From Limnanthes douglasii subsp. nivea (lineage: Eukaryota > Streptophyta > Magnoliopsida > Brassicales > Limnanthaceae): 64,000 nucleotides of DNA. The notes under the pieces are model-generated. The model ran no database searches and was not told where the DNA came from. It saw nothing but the letters and a program-made list of their open reading frames with translations. The DNA is taken from NCBI GenBank assembly GCA_036936605.1, contig JAUPFV010000001.1, positions 346,219,081 to 346,283,080 on the forward strand, in the 5' to 3' direction. Positions 35,557 through 47,100 of this stretch are shown in pieces (position 1 is the first letter of the stretch; every line of letters starts with the position of its first letter). The position numbers and the translations under genes are program-made.

Positions 35557-38500
35557 TTATTCACAATACAATTTCAAATGTTCTATATTCCAAGGGTGTT
35601 TAAGCATCCTCCCCTCACAATCAGACAACCTATATGACCCTGGCTTGACCTTCATTTTGACTTCATAAGGACCCTCCCAATTCGGAGCCAATATTCCGAG
35701 GTGTTTATCCTTGGTATGAAGAAATACTTTTCGCAACACTTTATCACCAACTTTGAATTCCCTCTTCTTAACCTTAGCATCGTACCTGCTTCTCATTAAG
35801 GTTTGATAATGAACCACATTCAAATGTGCTTTAACCCTCTTTTCCTCTAACAAATCAAGCTCAATCCTTCTAGCTTCATCATTATCCACTTCGGAATAAC
35901 GCAATAGCCTATAGGAAGGTAATGTAGATTCAGCAGGGCATACAGCATCCATTCCATACACCAAAGAAAAAAGAGTCTCTTTTGTGGCCTCTCTAGGAGT
36001 TGTACGATATGCCCACAACACCTCTTGAAGATAATTTGGCCATTTCCCCGCTGCTCCCGCCAAATTTTTCTTCAAACCCTCCAAAATAGATCTATTTGTA
36101 ACTTCCACTTGCCCATTTCCTTGTGGGTGGAAGGCAGTAGAAAAACATTGCTGTATTCCTTTCGAGGAGCAAAAAGAGTCCATTTCCTTGTTGTTAAATT
36201 GGGGACCGTTGTCTGTTGTTATCTTTCGAGGAACTCCAAAACGGTAGCAGATGTTACTTAGAATAAACTTGATCACATCCTTAGCTTTTGTTCCAGGTAA
36301 AGGCTCTGCTTCTGCCCACTTCAAAAAATAATCAACTGCGACAATAATCATCTGTCTTCCACCTGAAGCCATAGGCAATGGTCCTACTAAATCAATCCCC
36401 CATATATCAAAAGGAACCGCCTCAGAGATTATCATTAGAGGTGTCGCTGGTTTATGTATCAAATGTGCATACCTTTGACAAGTATCACAACTTCGAACTA
36501 ATAACTTGGCATCCTGCAATATAGTAGGCCAATAATATCCTGCCAACAATACCGTACGTGTTAAATCTTTGAAACCACAATGAGTTGATCCATCTCCATC
36601 ATGTAATTCAGATAAAATGTTTTGAGATTCTTGCTTACTCAAACATCGTAATAAAGGCCTCGACACAGACCTCTTATACAATACCCCATCCAACACCACA
36701 TAACCAAGAGCTTTATTCCTTATTTTCTTGAGCAAGTGCTTATCAAGAGGTAGTATTCCCTTTGTAAGAAAATTTAACAAGTTAGTTCTCCAATCACCCC
36801 GAATGCGCACCGAACCATATACTACCTCCTCAAAAAATTCACATTGCTCAGAGCTTAATATAATCGAAGGCAGTGGTTGTGTCACGATCCATGGATACTC
36901 TTCAGAGTAAGCCATTGTTGCTAAAAAATTAGCCATTGTGTTATTTCCTCTTCGAATATGCTCCACCTCAACATTTTCAAATTGTGCCATCATACTTTGA
37001 AGTTCTTGCAAATACAAAACTAAACGGTCTTTTTTAGCTTCTGATATTCCTTTAACATGGTTAACTACTAACTGCGAATCTGTTTCTAAGTGCACGAATA
37101 TTGCTCCACAAATTTTTGCTAACCGCAATCCTGCTAACACTGCTTCATATTCAGCTTCATTATTCGAAGCATGAAATCCAAATCTTATAGCTTGAAACAT
37201 ATACTCCCCTTTCGGTGCCACCAATTCTACCCCCGCACTCGACCCTTTATTACTAGATCCTCCATCAGTTCGTACCGTCCACATCGGATTCGTGTGTATT
37301 TTTTCATCTTCTTTCTCTTCAAACCTGCTCGAATGAAACTCAACAAAGAAATCTGCTAAGGCCTGAGCTTTGACAGCCGTTCGTGGAGAGAATAACACAT
37401 CGAAATCTCCTAATTCTACAGACCACTTAGTCATTCTTCCTGAGATATATGGCTTTTGCAATACATTTTTCAATGGATAAGAAGTTCGAACCACAATTGT
37501 ATGTGCTTGGAAGTAAGGACGCATTTTTCTCGCCGCCACTATTATACACAACGCCAATTTTTCGAGCTTTAAGTAACATTTTTCAGCATCAACCAAACTT
37601 TTACTGACATAATAAACGGGCTTCGAAACTCCCGTATTTTCACTTATTAGAACTGCACTCACTGCATAATCCGATACTGCTATATACAAAAACAGTTGTT
37701 CACCTTCTCGAGGCTTTGATAATATTTCAGGAGAGGACAAAAGATTTTTTATCTCAACAAAAGCTTCTTCACAATCTGAAGTCCACTCAAAAAATTTCGG
37801 TCGACGTAACACCTGGAAAAAAGGCAAACATTTATCTGAAAAACAAGAAATGAATCTGTTTAGAGCTGCTAACCTGCCTGTTAATATTTGCACTTCTTTG
37901 ATATTCCGAGGCGAAGACATTGATATCAAAGCCTTCAACTATTTTGGATCCACTTCAATTCCTCTTTCACTTATCACATATCCCAAAAATTTACCAGATC
38001 GGACTCTAAACGTGCATTTTTCTGGGTTTAACTTCAACTGTATTGCTCTAAGATTCAAAAACGTCTCTTCTAAATCATCAATATGATCATCATCACTTTT
38101 GATCTTAACTAAAATATCATCGATGTATACTTCGATATTTCTCCCTATTTGTGAAGCAAATGCCTTATTCATCAACCTTTGATATGTGGACCCAGCATTT
38201 TTTCAATCCAAACGGCATCACTCTATAACAATGTAAACCTCGATCAGTGATAAAGGTTGTGCTTTCTTCATCCTCTGGATTCATTCGAATTTGATTATAT
38301 CCTGAAAATGCATCTATACATGTTAGAATTTTGTTTCCAGAAGTAGAATCCACTAACTGATCAATTCGAGGTACTGGAAAAGGATCCTTTGGGCAAGCTC
38401 TGTTTAAATCTGTGAAGTCTACACACATTCTCCATTTTCCATTCTTCTTTTTCACCACTACAGGATTAGCTGTCCACTTCGGATATTTGGACTCCCTAAT

Positions 38501-38866
38501 ATGCCTCATTTTATACAATCTATCTACTTCAGTAATTATGGCCTCAGATTTTTCCAAAGAAAAAGCTCTCCTTTTTTGTATTATTGGCTTGATCTTCGAA
38601 TCCACAGCCAAACTATGACATATAATATCAATTGGGACCCCCACTACACCCTCAGACTTCCAAGCAAACACATCCAAGTTTTTAGACAAAAAATTCAATA
38701 ACCTTTCGCGCACTAATAAAGACAATAAAGTCCCAATTCGAAGCACTCTGTTATTATCGAAGACGTATTCCTCTATTTCTTCACTTACTATCACAGAACT
38801 CGGGGTTGACCTTGGATCATCGATTTCTTCATCTTTACTACTAGAAGGCAACCCCCCAAATTGATA
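35557..38866 (-). pseudogene. pol of gypsy copy C: RT, two RNase H, integrase
   Basis: From right: linker, RT start (VDFTDLNRACPKDPFPVPRI), one extra T at about 38200 shifting the frame, RT palm with YIDDILVKIKS, and a TAG at 37939-37941 (CAA or CAG to TAG). The remaining 793 codons (37938-35557) are open. They cover gypsy RNase H (SDYAVSAVLIS), Tat-type RNase H at about 37285-36920 (RTDGGSSNKGSSAG; NNEAEYEAVL; LETDSQLVV), integrase zinc region (SCDTCQR), DDE core (WGIDLVGP, TTDNGPQF, NGQVEVTNRS) and a C-terminal domain. Unlike A, B and D, the codon at 38866-38864 between protease and RT is TAT, not TAG. Confidence 0.94.
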
Positions 38867-41211
38867 TTTCTCCATTGGATCATCGGTACTTTTATCACGT
38901 AGTCTAAATGCAGCAGCATAACACTCTCTAGCTACTTTTTGATCACTTCTAACACTCTCTAGCTCGTCGGACAATCTACCACCATAAAAAGTACTTGTAC
39001 TTTCTTTTTAAAAGGCCCTTTTCCCAGAGAAATTTCACCTTCAAATTCCCCTACTACATTCGATGTTGCGCCAGTAAACCCAATTATAGTTCTTTCTGAC
39101 CTTTCTATCCGAGGCGGAGCGTTTAATCTATCATATGTTGATTTGAACAACACATTAGCAGAACTTCCAGTATCAATCAATACTCGTCGAACTTCTACCC
39201 CACACACTTCTGCTCCAATGACTACTCCATCTTCATGTGGTCCTGTAATTCCTCTCAAATCATCTCCATCGAAAATTATAAATGGGACATTCTTCTTATT
39301 GTATAAATGTGATGATGCTCCTCCTTCAATTTGATGAGTTAAATTTACTATATGTCTTTTCCTCGAATTATTAGTATCATTAGTAATTGAGTCTCCCCCA
39401 AATATTGCCAATGACTCAAAGAACGCACATAAATCGCGAACACGTCCCTTACACATCGGCTCATCAACTGACATCAACAACAATCGACTGGGGTCTGGGT
39501 CGACATATTCCGAAGCCACATCAAATTCATCATCTGCAACATCTAAAATCATCAATGCACTTTCATGCTTAGAGTTAGGATTACTTATCTTTTGAGTTAT
39601 GGCTCTAGCGTTCTTCGGACCATTACTTTGACTTTTGACATACTCCAATAATTTTCCATTCTCTATCAAAACCTGAATTTCCTTCTTCAAAGCAATACAA
39701 TCAGCTGTATCATGACCAACATCATTATGATAACTACAGAACTTGCTATTGCGTTCCTCTCTTGGTTTATTGATTGGTGCCGGCTTTCTAAAATTTACCG
39801 TTCCCTTGGTTTTCTCATAAATCGATGCCACATTTTCAGTCAAATCCGCATAATGTTCTGGTCTTACCCACACATTCGATCTTGGTCTGAATTGGTGTTG
39901 ATTATTAAAATTGTGCTGATTAGAAGCCCCTTGATATGAGTTCGAACCTCCTCGGTTGGAAACATTTTGATTACCCCTCGCCCGTGACGAGTTATTATTC
40001 GAAGCGTTCACTTGATTATTTCTCACTTGACTATTCCCTTTCTGAACACCACTATTTCCTCCTCGAACTCGAGTAGACTCTTCGACTTTGATCTGATCTT
40101 CAACCTGAGCCATGAGAGCTCCAAACGTTAATGCCCTACGCCTTGTTGTTTCATCAGCTAAATCTCCTGGCAACAATCCTTGTCGAAACGCTGCCATAGC
40201 TACCACTTCCTCGCAATCATCTAATCCTGCTTTTGTTAACACAAATCTTTTAGTATAATCCTTCAACTTTTCTCCCACAACTTGCTTACATTGTATTATC
40301 GTATCTCCGTTAGCTCTCATTTCTTTGCTTCCCACAAACTGTCTTCGAAAAGCTGTGTAAAAGCCTCTAAAATTTACAATGGACTCCTTAGGGATCTTAT
40401 TATACCACTTTAATGCAGTTCCTTTGAATGTCTGAGAGAATGCTCTACAAACCAATTTATCATCATCCTCGAAATTAGTCATATAATTCTTGAATTGCTC
40501 TATATGATCATCTGGATCTTGAGTTCCATCAAACTTGTCAATTTTAGAAATGTCAAACCGCCTCGGAAGTGGTACAGATCTAATCGCACTAATCAACGGT
40601 GAATCCCTCCAATCTACTCCTTGAACAAACTGGTCTTCGTTCCTCATTCCCACACTAGCATACAAACTTGGTTCGCCTTCATCAAATTTCTGAGGAGAAT
40701 ACATTTGTTTTTCCTTCTTTCGCCTTCCTTCCTTATACATTTTAGCTGGCCAAAATTCATATCCTCCTTCTTTTGAATGACTTCGAAAATGCTTATATCT
40801 TGGTGTTTCATCTGATTCCGAATTTTCAAAATCTTCTTCACTAGAATCTACATACCGTCGCTTCTGCAACTTTTCCTTTTTTCTCATTCCACTATGTTCC
40901 TTCTTACACTCAAAATGTATTTTACGTTGAACATCTTGAACATCGTCGACGTCATTCGATGGATCCGAATGATCATCCCGATTACCTCTTGATATTTCAG
41001 ATCTAAGTCTAGCGCCATTATTATCTTGTTTCTTTTGAGCAAATTTATCAAGTTCTGCCACTTTTCTTAACAACTCGTTCACTTTAGCTTCAATATCAAA
41101 TTGGCTTGATCGAATCGGAACTCATTCATCTGCTTCTTTCTCTTGTAGATCAGATCTCAATGTCTCCAAAGCCCTTCGAATAGACGGATTATCTCCTTCC
41201 TCCGAATTCAT
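38867..41211 (-). pseudogene. gag-protease of gypsy copy C
   Basis: The ATG at 41211 is followed by a TGA at codon 30 (41124-41122; TCA in A, B and D); the frame is then open to 38959. Charged N-terminal region, Gag core, RG/NQ-rich spacer, CX2HX4HX4C knuckle (CSYHNDVGHDTADC) and protease IDTGSSANVLF. Just after the protease core about 100 bp are lost relative to A and B. At the junction (about 38950-38964) sits TAACACTCTCTAGCT, a copy of sequence about 30 bp away, which is a templated repair scar. It takes out the GRSWLAKM block and the frame. Confidence 0.9.
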
Positions 41212-41302
41212 CTCTGATCAACGAAAATATAAACGAAATGCTTCAAAAAACAAAAAAATTCGAGACTCGATTTTTGATCTATCGATCAAGGTATCTTCGA
41301 CC

Positions 41303-41318
41303 CCTCTTTCTAGCGCCA
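41303..41318 (-). other. Primer binding site, copy C (tRNA-Asn)
   Basis: Minus strand TGGCGCTAGAAAGAGG, three bases from the LTR; one mismatch to the tRNA-Asn 3' end. Confidence 0.75.
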
Positions 41319-41321
41319 ATT

Positions 41322-41598
41322 TGGTGAGAATAGAAAATATTGACTAAGAATCTGCAGAGATTTTTAGATGGTGAATATAATCTTTCTCCTCTTATTTTTT
41401 CATAGGTGTTATCAGTCTCCTCGACCTCTTTAAATAGGCCTAGTGAGTTAGTTACAAATTCGGTTACATAAAAGATTTATTTACAGTTCAGTCCCTATTC
41501 TTCTTATAAAGTTTTAATCTTATTCCTTATTAATAGAACTTATCATTCAAGTCCTTATTAATTACATTTAAGTCCCTTATGAATCTATTTCCTTATCA
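41322..41598 (-). repeat. 5' LTR of gypsy copy C (277 bp)
   Basis: Minus strand TGATAAGGA to CTCACCA; 98.6% identical to its partner. Confidence 0.96.
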
Positions 41599-43208
41599 TA
41601 CAACACACAAAGTTTTATCGAAAATTAAGTTCATCGCATAATTTAAAGTTATATTTATCATATTTCATCAATTAGTATTGATCAGTGATAATAATAATTT
41701 AATAATTAAGATAATCCAGACGAACCCAAATCACGTCATCATTTGCAACATGGTAAATTTTTAAATCTCTTTATAGACGCATCAAATCCAAAAAATAAGT
41801 ACGGGCTATAAATTATTAGTTCAAATACTACTAAAAGTCTTTTTTGATGTAAACAAAGAGGAGAAACATGCTTATGTATAATTGCATGTATGTCCTTTTA
41901 TTAGGTACATTTGAGATACTTTGATCTAAACACTTTTATTCTCTTTTATGAAATTTTATTGGACAAATTTTATTTAAAAATTGTTACAAAAACTGCATTT
42001 TAAGGATATTAAGTCTTGCCATATTTTTATTCAAGTAACATCTGAGCATCCTCCACATAGAGGTATCTCAACCTTGGTAAAAACTCATTCACACATTGGG
42101 GTATTCTTTCAGGTTATTATAACGTAAAACTGAAGCAGATAAAAAATATTAAAAAGCCGAATGTACCATAAATTTTATAAATCAATGTTTTGTAAAAAAC
42201 GAATCGATCAAATTTAATATCTTATTTATTTTATTTAAAATGCTGACTAAATACATTTTATAACCCCATGCATGAACTCTTGATCATGTGATAGTTTGAT
42301 TTAAAAAATACCACGTAGGTAGACGAACTCGTTAGGTGTAATTTAGTGGATAGGTATAAATTTAAAATATAATTAGTATAGAATCGTTCAACTACATTTA
42401 AAATTAAGCCATTATCTTTTTTTATAATTTAAGTATTTTTCCTTTGAAACCAGCGATTTTAATATCTCGATTGTGTTACTGTGACCTAAGACTATGTGTT
42501 AACGGAAATTACAGTTTTCCTTTAGTAAAAAAGGAAGCTTAATTGCCTGAATACTTTAAACATGGGAGTTTGACCTATATATTCAACTCCAAAACCAGAA
42601 CACATACACTATTCCGTCGTTGATTTTGGGAGTGCATACTTTCAACATTTCGGATTTTTAAATCCTTCAACTAAACTACATGATGTTTGAAATCATTAAT
42701 TAATTGATTATCTCTTAGGAACCACATGAGGGTATCCATCCTTCCTACTTGTTTTATTGTTTTAATGACCTCACCATTATGAGACTGCATCAAGTTGGCA
42801 TTGTAGATCTCCATTCCTTCAGACTATTTTTATTGGAAGAACGCATTTGTTTTTCTTGGATTGGAGTATAAAAGATTTATGAGAAAGAGTTAACTCTGAC
42901 TTTATGGATATGTGCAGGAATTTATTAGACATTGCAACTACTTGATTCAGCTATTAAAACGAACTGACATAATCAAACTATTTACATTCTGTTGCAAGAG
43001 GAATAGCCTCTTTAAGTACCGATTCCAGTTCGCTGTGCCAATTTCATTGCAAACAAATACTGTTTTAGACATGAAGAATCAATTGTTCAGGCTGTTCTAA
43101 TTCACTAAAGCATCTAAAGGTGCTATGTTTGAGTTGTCTAAAAATGTTTTGAAAATAGTTTTTTCATCACAGCTCAAAAGCAGAACTCGATTAATGCAAC
43201 CAAAGAAA

Positions 43209-43301
43209 CCGACCTTAGCTCAGTGGGTAGAGCGGAGGACTGTAGTAAGTTGATCCTAACAGAAAATCCTTAGGTCGCTGGTTCGAATCCGGCAGGTCGG
43301 A
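43209..43301 (+). tRNA. tRNA-Tyr (GTA), unit 3, one D-loop change
   Basis: Same as the other copies except T to G at 43225 in the D loop (AGTTGG to AGTGGG), inside box A. Anticodon GTA at 43242-43244, intron 43246-43265, box B and acceptor pairing unchanged, T-run at 43310. The change does not break a stem and keeps the conserved GG pair. Probably functional, perhaps with a slightly weaker internal promoter. Confidence 0.95.
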
Positions 43302-44202
43302 ATCAATCCTTTTGTTTTCTAGGTCAACTACTTACAATGAGTGCATACACATTGGGCAAAGTGGTCTTGGAATGTTTTGTCAAATAGGGCATGCTATCAC
43401 AGTTAAAACAGGTACCCATAAATTATGTATAGCATCCATCTTAACCCTAACAAAAAACATGAAGATCAGATGAGCGCTAGGTTTAAAACTTTTTGTCTTA
43501 TTAATACAATTGTATTCTCTCCTAAGAGTTTTATAAAGACAAAATATTGTTATGATCAATGCTCTTTTTATTTTGTTGTGAGATGAAAGATGTGATGATG
43601 GAAATAGTTGTTACTGTCACCAACTTTGCATTTTAAGCGTATTAAGTCTGGCTACATTACTTTTAAAGTAACCTCTCAACATCCAAAAATCACACACTAA
43701 CCATGTTTTTCTATCCATTCCCATGCATGTGTGGATGATGCAGTGTTTTTTAAACATTTAAAGAACCAAACTCATCTAGGTTTTAATCACAATTGAAAAC
43801 CAAACTAGATAAAAAAAAATTAAAGAACCAAACTCATCTAGGTTTTAATCACAATTGAAAACCTAAATAGATAAAAAAAAATTAAAGAACCAAACCCATC
43901 TAGGTATTTAAAATAAAGTATGGTTAGATGATCTTACAAAGGTATTCTTAGGACTATGTTATGAAACAAAATGATTATAATCTATATTTACGTTTTCTAA
44001 TCAATTTGGAAGAACTAACTAAATATGTTGATTTATAACAGTGGGATAGTTTGATTTTAATTTGCTTTAGGTTATCATGTTAGCTGATATTCGGTGATAT
44101 TGTCCTATCGATCAATTTAAAATATCATCTATTTTTGAAATCGATGATTGATAATATTTAGATCGTGTAGTACCAAGTACTTTATAGACCATATTCAGAT
44201 AT

Positions 44203-44485
44203 TCGAACGCAAAACGAATTCAATGCAATCAAACCAGGCAACGACAACAAGAATTTAATGCAACCAAACCATTCGAAGGCAATGCGAATTTAGCAATCAA
44301 TCCATTCGAAGGCAATGTGAATTTATCAATCAAGCCATTCGAAAGCAGCGCGAATTCAATGCAACCAAACATTTCGAAGACAATGCGAATTGAATGCAAC
44401 CAGACTATTCGAAGGAAATACGAATTCAAAGCAATCAAGACATTTGAAGGCCACACATACTTAATGCAATCAAATCATTCGAATA
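44203..44485 (+). repeat. 35-bp minisatellite, unit 3
   Basis: Counterpart of 11811-12065 and 26635-26965, with intermediate copy number. The 61-bp repeat lies before it at 43764-43907. Confidence 0.85.
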
Positions 44486-45722
44486 GTCAATATAAACTGT
44501 TTTATATAGCAAGTAATGGGTATGTAGGTGTGTTGGCCTATTGGGCGTTTTGGCGTTTTGGGCCATTGGTCCTAGACAATTTGTCCATTTGAGGCTAATC
44601 CCTCAGCTAACTTGCTAAATAAACCTAAATTATTCTTTATTACACAAAAGACCCTTAACATTATACATTTGTTGGGTCTATATTATAAACTAGATATTGG
44701 TCCACGAGTTTAGTTCGTGGGTTGAGTTAATTCAATCCTCATCAATACTAACTATACATGTTTTCTTTTCTAATACCATGGATGAATTCTTGGTTGCGAG
44801 AGAGTTTGGGTTTCATCATATAAATACCATCTAAATAGGCACAACGTGGGATCTAATAAATGCGTATCAATTTAAAATATGAAGGTATATATTCATTTAG
44901 TATACTTAGAGTATGCGTATATCTTATTTCTTTTAAAATTTAAGTCTTAAGTGATTGGAACGTATGAACATCATATATTTTTGAAATCAGCGACCTTAGT
45001 CGTATTCATAAACCATTCTCACGTATTAACAAAAAAAATTAGTTTTCCTTTGTTAAAAAAGGAAGTATGCATAAACACTTTTTAACATTCGATCAATTTA
45101 AACTATCCGTTTATTGGAATATGGATCGACTACTTTTAAATTGCACTAGATTTTGAGTTATTGTATTCTTGATATTCTTCCAACACAATTTAATAATATG
45201 GTTTATGAGATCTTAAGTGGAATACTATTTATTTATGAATTCTTTTTACATTCAATAGATTTTTTTTAACAAAATATATTGATGGGTTCAGAAGAGAATA
45301 TGTGATAATCAAATGATGAATACTATATAAAGCCCAATCTGGCTTCCAAATAACTTTCGTAACAATAACAAACAAGCTATAAAAAAACAATGTTGTTTGC
45401 CAATTTTTTAAGACACATTGTATATATTTGAATATCGCACTTTTATATTAGTGAGCATAATACAAGAGAGGTACATTAAGTGGGGTTCCATATTTATTTT
45501 ATAACGAAATAGTTTATCACGGGTTCTTATAATGGCTTTTGTATCAAGAAAAACATAATGAAGGAAAGGAGAACATGGATTTTTTAAGATTTACTAGATA
45601 AACAATGGATCTTTTTGAAGTTTTAGTAGAGTTTTTGAATACGTCGCAAATAGTAAAGTTGCGAAATTAATAAATTTGGGTTCTATATAATGAATTTTTT
45701 GAAATTCACGATCTTACTTTTG

Positions 45723-45864
45723 AGGTTCAGTTTGGACATGTTGGTGGAGAGGAAATGAAGTTGCTGAATGACTGGCTAAATGGGGACATAGATTCTTTGA
45801 GGATAATATCATTGTTTCTATTGATGATGTTGAGCTAAAATCCCGTATATGAAAGGATTTGTGA
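45723..45864 (+). pseudogene. RNase H-like relic I, unit 3
   Basis: Same RGNEVAE, stop, LAKWGH reading as in units 1 and 2, with the same open tail but ending sooner (TGA in the codon after IYERI-like change). Confidence 0.42.
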
Positions 45865-46782
45865 GATTTTGAATATTTTTGTAACATTCTTTGTTATCAT
45901 ACTTGATTCGATTTCCATGTTATAGGTTTTTCACATGTTCCCATGTGTTATCTTGAGTAAAGAAAAAGATTTTGAAACTCGTTGTTGAACATTTTGGCTA
46001 ATTCGATGCAGATGATCAGATTCACTTATATATTTATCGTTTCTTAGACTCCAAGTATTATTAGGTTATTCATCTAACTATTTTCTATATTTCATGGACT
46101 CTATGTGATTGTGTCTGCAAGTAATTATATTGACTTGTTATATTAAGTCTCTTGGAGGTGTGTATGTTTAAAATATTGAAAGGTCATGTACGATTCTTTA
46201 TTTGCATCTTGTTTTTTAGAGGCTTTGGTCTAGTCCTCTCTATGATTTGTAATTTTATTTTTTAATAATATACATATAGTCGCATTGAGTAGTTTTATAA
46301 ATAAAAACACAAAACATATCTCTAAGTATTAAAAAAGAAAGCCGTAAGGCTGTGAAGAAAAATATTGTTCCCATTATTGGTTTAACGACATAATACTTTC
46401 AAATTTTATCATATTTAGAGTAATTGTATTCTTGATCTGCACCGAGCTTAATTTTAGTGTATGGTTTCAAAAGATATTAAATGAATTCTTTTGTATTTAA
46501 AATAACTTGTTATGATATTTGTTTACATTAATTAATTTTATTATATTTAAAATATATTGCTGATTTCACAACCGAATGGATGAGGATCGCAAACGTAACT
46601 TTGCTTCTAAAAGACTTTAATAACGACAACAAACAAGATATGCCACTTTTGGTAAGACACATTGTTTATATTTGGAGACCGTGCTTTTGGACTGTAATGT
46701 GAACGTAATACAAGGCAACTACATGAAGTACAGTTGTATTTTTTTTATTCAGCAAAAGTTTGTCCTGGAACTACATGAACTA

Positions 46783-47010
46783 CATCGGTTCCATGTCCTG
46801 GAACCGATGGTGCATGGGCCACCAGCCGGTCGGTCCCCTAGCCTTAGCACCACCGGTGCTGAGGCCATGAACCGATGGTGCAGGGGCCTCAGTCCGCTCG
46901 GTTCTGAGGCCCCAGCACCACCGGTTCATGGCCTCAGCACCGGTGGTGCTTATGGTCGTGTCCGGTCGGTTCTGAGGCCTAGAACCACCGGTTTTAGGCC
47001 TCTTAACCCT
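46783..47010 (+). repeat. GC-rich hairpin island 1 (47-bp arms)
   Basis: The main structure is an inverted repeat, 46846-46892 and 46904-46950: 47-bp arms with 2 mismatches around an 11-nt loop. A second stem CATCGGTTCCA/TGGAACCGATG (46783-46793, 46799-46809, 5-nt loop) lies in front. Words GAACCGATGGTGCA and CCGGTCGGT recur. The open frames crossing it on both strands only translate the repeats. Confidence 0.92.
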
Positions 47011-47100
47011 GGATTCGCGCATGTTTTTCGAAAATAATCAAGGTTTTTTTATGTTTCAACTATTCCTGAATGCTTATTGTGGTTTTTTGTTGTGTAACAG

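Larger units (their letters stand above)
31331..41598 (-). mobile_element. Ty3/gypsy Tat-lineage retrotransposon, copy C, full length
   Basis: A 10,268-bp complete element with perfect 5-bp target duplication TACAA (31326-31330 and 41599-41603). The empty site CATATACAACACAC is intact in unit 2 (about 24098). LTRs differ at 4 of 277 positions (98.6%), the youngest measurable gypsy copy here. Order on the minus strand: LTR, tRNA-Asn primer site, gag, protease, RT, RNase H, second RNase H, integrase, 34-bp tandem repeats, antisense gene (plus strand), polypurine tract, LTR. It lacks the extra sense ORF upstream of gag that defines Ogre, so within Tat it is more like Retand-type elements. Several stops and slips disable it. 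Confidence 0.97.

Noticed and set aside
46780..47022. Overlapping frames on both strands across the GC-rich island
   Set aside because: Translations of an inverted repeat; no gene needed.
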